A stretch of DNA of 15,707 bases from RYN-431 sp036388295 (lineage in GTDB: Bacteria; Planctomycetota; Phycisphaerae; Tepidisphaerales; Tepidisphaeraceae), in NCBI GenBank assembly GCA_036388295.1, contig DASVSC010000185.1:1-15707 (forward strand), in the 5' to 3' direction. The position numbers were made by a program, and so were the translations under genes. Within the stretch, counting starts at the first letter, position 1, and the number at the start of each line of letters is the position of its first letter. Below the pieces are notes generated by a model. The model was not told the DNA's origin. It made no database searches and saw only the letters and a program-made list of their open reading frames with translations. This document shows positions 5,966 through 12,866 of the stretch, piece by piece.

Positions 5966-7414
5966 ATGCGGCGTCTTATCGTCTGGTGCTCGTTCATGGC
6001 CATCGTCACTTCACTGACCGGGCCGCTCCGTGCCGACGTCACGGACAGCATCGAAGGCGTGCTGCGCGACCCGTACTTCAAAAAGGTGCAGGTCGGTATC
6101 AAGATCGTGAAACTGGGCGAAAAAGCTCCGGCGACGCCTGTTTATGAGAAAGACGCCGTCCGGCCGCTGATCCCCGCCAGCAACCTCAAGCTCATCACCA
6201 CCGCCGCCGCCCTCGATAAGCTCGGCCCGCAGTTCGTGTTCCGCACGCGACTGCTGCAAAAAGCCGACACGCTCGCCTTCGTCGGCGACGGCGATCCCTC
6301 GCTGGGCGACGCCGAAGTGCTGGAAGGCACTGGCTGGAAGAGCACAACGCTGTTCGAAAAGTGGGCCGAGGGCGTTGCCGCCAGGGGCGTGAAGTCGGCG
6401 GCGAAGCTCGTCTATGACGACGGCATTTTTGACAGCCGTTACGTCCACCCGAACTGGCCGGAAGACCAGATCCACAAACGATATGTGGCCGGCGTGGGCG
6501 GCCTGAACTTCAACGCCAACTGCCTCGATTTTTACCTGCGGCCGAAAGGGGCCGGCCAGGTCGTCGATTACACCGTTGATCCGCTCACGTCTTACGCGCC
6601 GGTCGCGAACAGTTGCGTGGGCGGCAGCCGCAGCGCGGTGTGGCTGTCGCGATTGCCGTCGTCGAACAAGATCGAACTCCGCGGCCAGGCCGACGCGGCT
6701 AACGCCAAACCCATCAGCGTCACCGTCGAAGACCCGTCGCTGTTCACCTCAACCGTCTTGCGGGACGTACTTAAAAAAGGAGGCATCGACGTCGGCGGCG
6801 AAGTCACACGTGACGCCACCGTTCGAGCCGCCGTAAACGATTGGCAAGAATTGGCCGTTTACGAGACGCCGCTCGCGCAGGTGCTCGCCCGGGCCAACAA
6901 AGACAGCATGAACCTGTACGCCGAGGCGTTATGCAAGCGCGTCGGTGCGGCGGCGGCCCAATCGGCGACGCCAGGCGTCGGTTCCTGGGCGACCGGCACG
7001 GCCGCGGTCGGTGATTTTCTTCGATCGGTCGGCGTCGATGCCGCCCAGTTCTCTCTGGACGACGGCTGCGGTCTGAGCCGCAAGAACGTCGTCTCCCCCG
7101 CCGCCATCGTCGCCGTCCTGCAGCACGAGTTTTACGCACCCCACCGCGACGTATACCTGACGAGCCTGTCCGTGGCCGGCGTGGACGGCACACTCAAAGA
7201 CCGCTTCGACACGTCCACGCTTCGTGAGCGTGTGATCGGCAAAAGCGGCTACATCAGTGGCGTCAGCGGCCTGTCAGGGTTCGTCAAAGCCAAAGACGGA
7301 TCGACGTACGCGTTTTCCATCCTGTTCAACGGCATCGCCGAGGGAACGAACAGCCGGGCGAAGGTGCTGCAGGAAAGAATTGTCCAGTCAATCGATGACT
7401 CCATAGCTCGATAA
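5966..7414 (+). CDS. dacB: D-alanyl-D-alanine carboxypeptidase/endopeptidase (PBP4, peptidase S13)
   Basis: A 482-residue exported serine peptidase that trims or opens peptidoglycan peptide cross-links. It has a signal peptide of about 23 residues (basic start, hydrophobic core, cleavage likely after PLRA). The active-site set is SNLK (nucleophile S72, K75), SMN at 314-316 and KSG at 426-428, in place of the more common KTG; Ser for Thr is a conservative change. The typical S13 stretches VGDGDPSLGD, SVAGVDGTLKDRF and SGVSGLSGFVK are present. The insert between the first two motifs (about 90-290) is the usual family feature. ATG 5966 has no Shine-Dalgarno sequence but has a close -10-like box. 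A lipoprotein hydrolase gene follows 10 nt downstream, probably in the same transcript. Confidence 0.94.
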   Translation: MRRLIVWCSFMAIVTSLTGPLRADVTDSIEGVLRDPYFKKVQVGIKIVKLGEKAPATPVYEKDAVRPLIPASNLKLITTAAALDKLGPQFVFRTRLLQKADTLAFVGDGDPSLGDAEVLEGTGWKSTTLFEKWAEGVAARGVKSAAKLVYDDGIFDSRYVHPNWPEDQIHKRYVAGVGGLNFNANCLDFYLRPKGAGQVVDYTVDPLTSYAPVANSCVGGSRSAVWLSRLPSSNKIELRGQADAANAKPISVTVEDPSLFTSTVLRDVLKKGGIDVGGEVTRDATVRAAVNDWQELAVYETPLAQVLARANKDSMNLYAEALCKRVGAAAAQSATPGVGSWATGTAAVGDFLRSVGVDAAQFSLDDGCGLSRKNVVSPAAIVAVLQHEFYAPHRDVYLTSLSVAGVDGTLKDRFDTSTLRERVIGKSGYISGVSGLSGFVKAKDGSTYAFSILFNGIAEGTNSRAKVLQERIVQSIDDSIAR

Positions 7415-7424
7415 GGCGGTCTTC

Positions 7425-8171
7425 ATGTCCAAGTGGCTCGTGGTCGTGTGGGCGGTATTTCTCGGCAGCGTCGTCGGCTGTTCCTCGTCGTCGAAAAAGG
7501 TCAGCTTCAAGAGCGAATCGTTCAAGTACGGCGACAAAACCCGCAAGTACGCCGTCTACACGCCCGCCAAGTATGACGCCTCTAAGCGTTACCCGACCGT
7601 GCTGTTCCTCCACGGCCTGTTCGAAAGCGGCAATGACGGCCGGGGTTCGACCAAAGTCGGCATCGGCCCGGCCATCAAGGAACACCCGGACCGCTTTAAC
7701 TGCATCGTGATCTTCGCCCAAACCAGCAGCAGCTGGCGTGACGATGACCAGCTTCCGCTGGCGATCGCGACGCTGGATGACGTTTCGAAGCGCTACAGCG
7801 TCGACCGGTCGCGCGTGACCGTCACCGGTTTATCTACGGGCGGCGCGGCGGTTTGGAAATTGGGCGCACGCTATCCGGGCCGTTTTGCCGCGCTGATGCC
7901 GCTGTGCGCGTTCAGCAGCGAAGAGGACGTGCCGAACCTGACGCGCTACCCGATCTGGGCCTTCCACAACCGCTTCGATCCGTTCGTCGGCGTCTGGAAC
8001 ACCAGCGGCATGGCCAGCAAGGTCAACTCCGCCGGCGGCCACGCCAAGCACACCGTCTATAACGGCTTCGGCCACAACTGCTGGGACGAAGCCTACGGCG
8101 ACAAAGACGTCGTCGCCTGGATGCAGGGGCAGGCGAAACTGGACGGCCCGCGCTTTGAGCAGAAGCGATGA
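7425..8171 (+). CDS. Lipoprotein alpha/beta hydrolase (dienelactone hydrolase/esterase-like)
   Basis: A 248-residue protein with a lipoprotein signal peptide ending in the lipobox VVGC (Cys at 19), so it is probably lipid-anchored at the membrane. The mature part is an alpha/beta hydrolase. VLFLHGLFESG (about 64-74) forms the oxyanion region, GLSTGG (about 135-140) holds the nucleophile S137, NRFDPFV gives Asp 185, and GFGHNCWDEAY gives His 217. This layout is like the LpqC/Esterase-PHB and phospholipase/carboxylesterase groups; the substrate is unknown. ATG 7425 is preceded by AAGG overlapping the dacB stop region. Being in one transcript with dacB suggests an envelope role, perhaps de-esterification of a cell-wall or extracellular polymer. 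Confidence 0.87.
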   Translation: MSKWLVVVWAVFLGSVVGCSSSSKKVSFKSESFKYGDKTRKYAVYTPAKYDASKRYPTVLFLHGLFESGNDGRGSTKVGIGPAIKEHPDRFNCIVIFAQTSSSWRDDDQLPLAIATLDDVSKRYSVDRSRVTVTGLSTGGAAVWKLGARYPGRFAALMPLCAFSSEEDVPNLTRYPIWAFHNRFDPFVGVWNTSGMASKVNSAGGHAKHTVYNGFGHNCWDEAYGDKDVVAWMQGQAKLDGPRFEQKR

Positions 8172-8173
8172 GA

Positions 8174-8286
8174 GGTTGAACGGTTGATCAGTTGATGGGT
8201 TGATCCGTGGCAGATCGACGCGAGAAAAGTAGTCCCGAGCGTCAGCCGGCCACGGTTCAACCCATCAACCCATCAACCGATCAACT
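8174..8286. repeat. Palindrome made of octamer repeats between convergent genes
   Basis: The left arm (8174-8211) is four octamers, GGTTGAAC GGTTGATC / AGTTGATG GGTTGATC, then CGTGGC. The right arm (8249-8286) is GCCACG followed by GTTCAACC CATCAACC / CATCAACC GATCAACT, which is the reverse complement of the same plan. Aligned over 38 positions the arms match at 33 by eye. The spacer is 37 nt. The element fills the gap between the hydrolase stop (8171) and the MBL-fold gene, and its right arm contains that gene's stop codon. It could act as a bidirectional terminator or be a copy of a dispersed genomic repeat. There is no T-run. Confidence 0.8.
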
Positions 8287-8961
8287 CCCATACGTCCGCG
8301 GGTTCAGCAGCACGTTGTCGTGGCCGGGGATGACGACGTCGGCGATTTCGTACACTTCCGTCAGCGACGCCTTCGCGGCCGACAAGTCGAAGCAGCCCGG
8401 CAGCACCTGGCCGGCCAGCAAATGGTCGGCGCTGGCGACGGCGTCGCCGGCCAGCAGGATCGTCTGCGTCGGCAATGTCACCAGGATTCCGCACGTGCCG
8501 GCCGTGTAGCCGAACAGCGGGAACAGATCGACCTGCGGCGCTAGTGTGTCCGGGGCGGCCTTGAACGACGACAGCACCCGCGCCTCGGCCCCGAGCGCCG
8601 CCCGCTCTGCGTCGTCCTCGGCGTCCTCGATGCGCACCGACAAATCCAGCAACACCCGCTCGCGCTCCGTCGGGTGGATCAGCACCTTCGCTGACGGAAA
8701 TGCGTTGACGCCGCTGCGGTGGGCGACGCGGGCATTGGTCAGGAAAATTGTGTCAATCGCGTCCGGCTTCAGGCCGGTCCGTTCGAACAGGCGCGCGGCC
8801 AAAATCGAACCGGGCAGGCCGGGGTCAACGAGAATATTGCGCTTCGCCGTCCGGATAAGCGTAGTCGTCGCGTGGGGCGTGCGGACGGCCTCGCTTTCCT
8901 TCCAGAGCAGGTTCCGCGACAACGTGCCAATGCTGATGACGTCCACTCGCGCCTGGGCCAT
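8281..8961 (-). CDS. Metallo-beta-lactamase-fold protein with degenerate metal site
   Basis: A 226-residue protein with the MBL fold in order: TPHATTTLIRTAKRNILVDPG (about 28-48), FLTNARVAHRSG (73-84), LFPLFGYTAGTCGILV (about 146-161), LLAGDAV (169-175) and VVIPGHDNVL (209-218). In active members the third segment from the N-terminus is LTHxHxDHxGG. Here those positions read N76, R78, A80 and H81, so three of the four usual metal ligands are gone. The GHTPGH motif has Tyr 152 in place of its first His. Asp 173 and His 214 are kept. It may bind one metal or none, or be a non-catalytic relative. ATG 8961 overlaps the predicted 5' end of the opposite-strand peptidase gene. Confidence 0.8.
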   Translation of the reverse strand: MAQARVDVISIGTLSRNLLWKESEAVRTPHATTTLIRTAKRNILVDPGLPGSILAARLFERTGLKPDAIDTIFLTNARVAHRSGVNAFPSAKVLIHPTERERVLLDLSVRIEDAEDDAERAALGAEARVLSSFKAAPDTLAPQVDLFPLFGYTAGTCGILVTLPTQTILLAGDAVASADHLLAGQVLPGCFDLSAAKASLTEVYEIADVVIPGHDNVLLNPRTYGS

Positions 8962-9937
8962 CGCCGCACGATACGGAGGCTGGGCTAAAAGACAATGCGG
9001 GGCGGCCTTGGTCGTGGCGGCGTTGCTCGCCCCGATGGGCTGTTCGCCCGGGCCGGCGTCGGGGCTGGGATTCGTGGCCGTCAGCCGTGCGCACGACGTC
9101 GGCGGCTACAGCGGGCTCGAAGTGCGCACGCCGCATTACCGCCTGCTGACCACCGTGCGCGACGACGGCGTGATCGACCGCTTCGTCCGCGTGATGGAAT
9201 CCGCTTATGCCGAGTACGCAGCACTCGTCCCGCCCGCGTCGCCGGCCACCGTTCCACTGGAAATCGTGCTGCTGGCTAGGCCCGAAGAATGGGACGCTTA
9301 CACCCGCCGGCTGACCGGCGCGGACGCCCCGATTTATCTCAGCGTCGGCCCCGGTGGCTACACCTTCGGCGACCGCTTCGTCTGCTGGCTGTTCAACGAA
9401 AACGACCTCTGGGGCGTCGCCGCCCACGAAGGTTTTCACCAGTACGTGGCCCGCCACCTGCCCGCCCGCTTGCCGCCGGCGTTGGAAGAAGGAATCGCTT
9501 CGACCTTTGAGGAAGTAAGCGTCACCGGCACGTCGGTACGAATAAATCGCCAAGCGAATGCCCGGCGTCAGCAGGGCCTGAGCATGGCAGCGAAGCCGGG
9601 CGGGCAATGGCCGATCAGTGACCTCATCCGCATGCACGCCGGCGATGTAGCGGGCCGGGAACTCGGCACGCGCGAGGCGTTCTACGGGCAGTGCTGGGCC
9701 CTTGCCCGAGTGCTGCTGGAAACGCCGGAGACGGCCGCGGGTTTGCGGCGGATGCTCGTCGACCTGCGCGACGGCCGTTCCCCGGGCGTCGGCCGGACCG
9801 CCGTGGGCGGGCTCTACCACCCGGCGGCGGCCCGGCCGTTGCTCCAGACGTATATGGCGCGGGATTGGCCGTCGTTCGAGCGGACGTACCGCGAATGGAT
9901 CGACCGGAACATGGCCGCCGGGACACGCGACGATTAG
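8930..9937 (+). CDS. Putative gluzincin metallopeptidase, probable lipoprotein (DUF1570-like)
   Basis: A protein of about 335 residues with a zinc-peptidase signature: HEGFH at residues 166-170 (numbered from ATG 8930), then LPPALEEGIAS with Glu 186/187 about 16 residues after the motif, the spacing of gluzincins. The N-terminus (Arg/Lys-rich, then GAALVVAALLAPMGC with Cys 38) looks like a lipoprotein signal, although Pro at -3 of the lipobox is unusual. The C-terminal part (about 240-335), with GQCWALARVLLE, resembles the helical tail of DUF1570/peptidase MA-like proteins. The substrate is unknown. The start is uncertain: ATG 8930 or 8936 gives a complete signal peptide but overlaps the opposite-strand MBL gene by about 30 nt, while TTG 9008 gives one that is too short. 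No clear ribosome binding site was found. Confidence 0.72.
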   Translation: MLMTSTRAWAIAARYGGWAKRQCGAALVVAALLAPMGCSPGPASGLGFVAVSRAHDVGGYSGLEVRTPHYRLLTTVRDDGVIDRFVRVMESAYAEYAALVPPASPATVPLEIVLLARPEEWDAYTRRLTGADAPIYLSVGPGGYTFGDRFVCWLFNENDLWGVAAHEGFHQYVARHLPARLPPALEEGIASTFEEVSVTGTSVRINRQANARRQQGLSMAAKPGGQWPISDLIRMHAGDVAGRELGTREAFYGQCWALARVLLETPETAAGLRRMLVDLRDGRSPGVGRTAVGGLYHPAAARPLLQTYMARDWPSFERTYREWIDRNMAAGTRDD

Positions 9938-9976
9938 CCGTCAGAATCGGCCGCCCGTTATGAAGAATATTTAAGC

Positions 9977-10006
9977 TTGGGTGAGCAAACGACGGGTCGA
10001 TACAAT
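9977..10006 (+). promoter_or_regulatory. Candidate acyP promoter, leaderless
   Basis: TTGGGT (9977-9982), an 18-bp spacer and TACAAT (10001-10006), with ATG 10013 only 6 nt later. GGGTCGATACAATTTCGCA here parallels GGGTCGCTACAGTTTCGACA before dacB. Confidence 0.45.
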
Positions 10007-10012
10007 TTCGCA

Positions 10013-10303
10013 ATGAAGGTCGCCACCACCGAAGCCTGCCGTCGCCACTGTTTTTTTCGCGGTCGTGTGCAGGGTGTCGGCTTTCGGTATTCGACGCGGA
10101 ACCTGGCGATCAACTACGACGTCACCGGCTTCGTCCGGAACCTGCCGGACGGCAGCGTGGAGTTGGTCGCCGAGGGGCCGGAGCACGAAGTCGAGGGATT
10201 CGTCTGGGCCGTCAATGAACGGATGAAGCCGCACATTCGCGAAGTGCAGCAGATTTCGGAACCCGCCAGCGGCCATTTCGGCCAGTTCATCATCGGCCGA
10301 TAA
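10013..10303 (+). CDS. acyP: Acylphosphatase
   Basis: A 96-residue protein, the normal size for a monomeric acylphosphatase, which hydrolyses carboxyl-phosphate bonds such as acetyl phosphate. The family signature GRVQGVGFRYSTRNLA holds the phosphate-binding Arg (residue 25), and GFVRNLPDGSVELVAEG holds the catalytic Asn (residue 43). The C-terminus FGQFIIGR is the usual final beta strand. ATG 10013 fits the family start; an in-frame TTG at 9977 would add 12 unlikely residues and overlap the presumed promoter. It is a single gene with no partner. Confidence 0.93.
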   Translation: MKVATTEACRRHCFFRGRVQGVGFRYSTRNLAINYDVTGFVRNLPDGSVELVAEGPEHEVEGFVWAVNERMKPHIREVQQISEPASGHFGQFIIGR

Positions 10304-10329
10304 GCGGCCCACACACCGCTCACGACGCA

Positions 10330-10359
10330 TTGCCAACAGCCCGGTTTGCCGCGTACGAT
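10330..10359 (+). promoter_or_regulatory. Promoter for the ABC-2 permease gene
   Basis: TTGCCA (10330-10335, 5 of 6 to consensus), an 18-bp spacer and TACGAT (10354-10359). Initiation near 10366 leaves a leader of about 19 nt that includes GGAG at 10372-10375, 9 nt before ATG 10385. Confidence 0.5.
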
Positions 10360-10384
10360 GCTGGGTCTACCGGAGTCGCCGCGC

Positions 10385-11269
10385 ATGTACCGTACCTGGG
10401 TCATCACCCGCCATACGTTTTCTGAGAGCATCAGCCAGCCGATTTATTCGCTCCTCCTGGCCGTCGGCGCGGCGTTCCTGCTGATTCTGATGTTTCTGCC
10501 GTTCTTCACGCTCGGCGAAGACACGGTGATGTTCAAATCCGTCGGCCTCGACATCATTCTGGTGTTGGTGCTGCTGTCCACGCTGTTCGCCACCAGCCGG
10601 TCCATTCACGAGGAAATCGAAGACCGCACCATGCTCACGCTGATGAGCAAGCCCGTCAGCCGGGTGGAAGTGCTGCTCGGCAAATACCTCGGCCTGCTGC
10701 TGTCGGCCGGGCTGGCCGTGGCGGCACTGGGGGCCCTGCTGTGCCTGTGCACGTGGTGGCGCATTCCGACTGACTACACGCTGAACAACCGCACGATCGA
10801 CGAGCGGGAAATGCTGAACCTGACGAACCTGCGCCTGAACCACCTGGCCGGCCTTTACCCGAGCCTGCTGCTGGCGTGGCTGCAGATCGGCGTGCTGGCG
10901 GCGATCAGCGTGGCCGTTTCGACGCGCTTTTCACTGGTCGTTAACCTGCCGGTGGTCATCCTGCTCTATATCGCCGGCAACCTCACGCGCTTCCTGGGCG
11001 ATGCAGTGGGCGGCTCGTTCGTCGTGAAGGGCTTGGCGTTTATTCTGTCGACATTCCTGCCGTTCCTGGAAGTGTTTGATTTGCGGAAGTACGCCGTCTA
11101 TGGCCAGATCGGCATCGACACCAGCAACGTCACCCAGGCCACGTCGTACGCGTTCATCTGGAGCAACGTCGCGTTGTCGGCGCTCTACGCCGCGTTCTAC
11201 GTCGCATTCGCCCTGACCGTCGGCCTGCTGGTGTTCCGCAACCGCGAACTCGGCGGCAACGAAGGATGA
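10385..11269 (+). CDS. ABC-2 type transporter permease
   Basis: A 294-residue integral membrane protein with about six hydrophobic segments (roughly residues 17-40, 58-70, 95-125, 160-180, 185-215 and 258-285). EIEDRTMLTLMSKPVSRVEVLLGKYLG after the second segment is the coupling-helix region typical of ABC-2 permeases such as the NosY/YhaP type. It would need a separate ATPase; none lies on either side, so the partner must be elsewhere and the cargo is unknown. I chose ATG 10385 for its upstream GGAG and because the protein then starts MYRTWVITRHTFSE, as family members do. The in-frame TTG 10346 and ATG 10358 fall within the presumed promoter. Confidence 0.88.
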   Translation: MYRTWVITRHTFSESISQPIYSLLLAVGAAFLLILMFLPFFTLGEDTVMFKSVGLDIILVLVLLSTLFATSRSIHEEIEDRTMLTLMSKPVSRVEVLLGKYLGLLLSAGLAVAALGALLCLCTWWRIPTDYTLNNRTIDEREMLNLTNLRLNHLAGLYPSLLLAWLQIGVLAAISVAVSTRFSLVVNLPVVILLYIAGNLTRFLGDAVGGSFVVKGLAFILSTFLPFLEVFDLRKYAVYGQIGIDTSNVTQATSYAFIWSNVALSALYAAFYVAFALTVGLLVFRNRELGGNEG

Positions 11270-11290
11270 CCCTCGGCGGATAACCCTCGG

Positions 11291-11313
11291 CAGGCCCCGC
11301 TTCAGCGGGCCTG
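11291..11313. terminator. Hairpin between convergent permease and xseA genes
   Basis: CAGGCCCCGC, loop TTCA, GCGGGCCTG: a stem of 9 bp with one bulged base. It lies 22 nt after the permease stop and 47 nt after the xseA stop as read on the other strand. It lacks a T-run, so intrinsic termination is plausible but not certain. A 9-base direct repeat, ACCCTCGGC, lies just before it (11269-11277 and 11283-11291). Confidence 0.5.
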
Positions 11314-11359
11314 TGGAAGCCGCCCGCGCCGTTAGCTTTTCGAGCGGCGGATTCCGCGT

Positions 11360-12769
11360 CTAAAACAAGTCCAACTGCTTCGCATCCCGCGCCGTCGATT
11401 CGATCGTCCCGTCGCGCACCTGCGTGACCAGCACGTCGCCCGCTTTAACGTCCGCGGGGCCGAACACGGGTTTGCCGTTTTTCAGGCGGGTGATCGAATA
11501 GCCGCGTGCCAGCACGCCGCGCGGATCGAGGGCGGCCAGTTCGCGACGCAGGCCGTCTAATCGCCCGGCCGCTTGCGTGAGCCGCAAGCGCTGTTGGTGT
11601 GCCAGGCCGTCGGCGGCGGTCGTCAGGCGTTGGCGGGCGCGCAGCAGGCCGGCCGTCGGGTGCTGGGCGTGCAAACGGTGTTCGTGGCGCGTCAGGCGCT
11701 GGCGGACGCGGTTGATCGTGCCGAGCGCCGCGGCCCTCAGTTGCCGCTGCCGGTCGTCCAGCACTTGCCGCAGGCGGTCGATTCGGTCGGTCGGCCGGCG
11801 GAAAGTTTCGTGCCGTTCCACGTTCGTCAGGCGTTGGCGGGCGTGAAGGATCGTCTGCCGGAGCGACCGCGTCAGCCGCCCCGCCGCGCCGTCGAGCGCG
11901 TCGGCCGCCAGTCGCCAGCGGGCCACCGCCACCTGCGCCGCCTCGGTGGGCGTGTGCGCATGATAGTCGGCCGCCAGGTCCGCGATCGACACGTCCACTT
12001 CGTGCCCGATGCCCGTCATCACCGGCACCCGGCACGCGCGTATCGCGCGGGCGACCGCCTCTTCGTTGAACTCCCACAAATCTTCGAGCGACCCGCCGCC
12101 GCGGCCGAGCAGCACCAGATCGCAATCCCGCGGCGACACCGACGCCAGTGCGTCCGCAATCTTCGCCGCCGCCCCGACGCCCTGCACAGGCACATGAATC
12201 ACGCGCGGCGTCAGCCAAGGCGTTCGCTGGAACACCTTCAGCATGTCCTGCAGCGCCGCCGCCTGTCGGCTGGTGATCAGCACGATGCGCTGCGGGTACG
12301 GCGGGATCGGCCGCTTGATCTCGGCGGCGAACAAGCCTTCCGCCTCCAGCTTCCGTTGCAACTCATTAAACTTCAGCTCCAGCGCCCCGCGGCCCAGCGG
12401 CGTGAGCGTGTTGCAGTACAGCTGGTACCGGCCCCGCTGCACGTAGACGCGCACGCTGCCGCTGATCAGCACGTCCTGCCCGTCGGTCGGCCGCTGGCGC
12501 AGCTTGCTGGCTTCGCCGCGGAACATCACGCAGTCGATGCAGCTCTTGTCGTCTTTCAGCGTGAAATACAGATGGCCACTGGCGGCGTGCGCGTTCAAAT
12601 TGCTGATCTCACCCCGCACGAGCACGCTGCCGCCGACGCCGCCGCGAATGGCCGCATCGATCCTGGCGGTCAAGTCGCCGACGCTGATCGCGCGCTCAAG
12701 CCGGCCGTCATCCGCCTCGGCGGGTGGCTTAGTGATGCGCGAACGAAAATCGAAAAAGGATTCGGGCAT
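11360..12769 (-). CDS. xseA: Exodeoxyribonuclease VII large subunit
   Basis: A 469-residue protein. Exonuclease VII degrades single-stranded DNA to short oligonucleotides in repair. It has an N-terminal OB-fold DNA-binding domain (about 28-118; VRGEISNLNAHAASGHLYFTLKD), then the catalytic domain with VLITSRQAAALQDML, GRGGGSLEDLWEFNEE (222-237), GIGHEVDVSIADLAAD (253-268) and HTPTEAAQ. A long Arg/Gln-rich coiled coil follows (about 285-420), then the conserved end LDPRGVLARGYSITR. The usual T-S-x-x-G-A region reads TSRQAAA. I chose ATG 12769; further upstream the frame stays open only through a repeat. xseB, the small subunit, is not beside it. There is no Shine-Dalgarno sequence, but a TACACT box lies 8 nt before the ATG. 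Confidence 0.95.
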   Translation of the reverse strand: MPESFFDFRSRITKPPAEADDGRLERAISVGDLTARIDAAIRGGVGGSVLVRGEISNLNAHAASGHLYFTLKDDKSCIDCVMFRGEASKLRQRPTDGQDVLISGSVRVYVQRGRYQLYCNTLTPLGRGALELKFNELQRKLEAEGLFAAEIKRPIPPYPQRIVLITSRQAAALQDMLKVFQRTPWLTPRVIHVPVQGVGAAAKIADALASVSPRDCDLVLLGRGGGSLEDLWEFNEEAVARAIRACRVPVMTGIGHEVDVSIADLAADYHAHTPTEAAQVAVARWRLAADALDGAAGRLTRSLRQTILHARQRLTNVERHETFRRPTDRIDRLRQVLDDRQRQLRAAALGTINRVRQRLTRHEHRLHAQHPTAGLLRARQRLTTAADGLAHQQRLRLTQAAGRLDGLRRELAALDPRGVLARGYSITRLKNGKPVFGPADVKAGDVLVTQVRDGTIESTARDAKQLDLF

Positions 12770-12777
12770 AGGCGGAA

Positions 12778-12783
12778 AGTGTA
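12778..12783 (-). promoter_or_regulatory. -10-like element 8 nt before the xseA start
   Basis: Reads CTACACTTTCC on the minus strand, with TACACT 8 nt before ATG 12769. It lies just downstream of the hairpin repeat that ends mgtE. No -35 match is evident. Confidence 0.4.
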
Positions 12784-12799
12784 GCGGCCTTCGGTCTGC

Positions 12800-12856
12800 C
12801 GTAGGGCGGGCACTGCACGCCACCGGGCCGAAGCGGCGGGCAGTGCCCGCCCTACG
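12800..12856. repeat. Hairpin with 17-bp perfect inverted repeat between mgtE and xseA
   Basis: The arms CGTAGGGCGGGCACTGC (12800-12816) and GCAGTGCCCGCCCTACG (12840-12856) are perfect reverse complements. After one A/G mismatch the stem continues for 4 more base pairs. It starts 10 nt after the mgtE stop on the minus strand, so it could terminate mgtE and insulate xseA. The core resembles GTAGGGYGGGCACTGCCC-type dispersed repeats that I associate with several bacterial genomes. No T-run follows. Confidence 0.75.
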
Positions 12857-12866
12857 TCGTCTCGGC

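Noticed and set aside
5167..6147. 326-codon plus-strand open frame opposite dus and running into dacB
   Set aside because: It overlaps two clear genes in other frames and has no motif.
8174..8286. CRISPR array or attachment site
   Set aside because: Units are only 8 bp, contiguous without spacers, and arranged in opposed arms. No cas or integrase gene is nearby.
8281..8961. Quorum-quenching lactonase
   Set aside because: The fold is similar, but the zinc-binding HxHxDH motif is lost, so lactonase activity cannot be claimed.
11573..12784. 403-codon plus-strand open frame opposite xseA
   Set aside because: Arg/Gln/His-rich shadow frame of xseA; no family resemblance.
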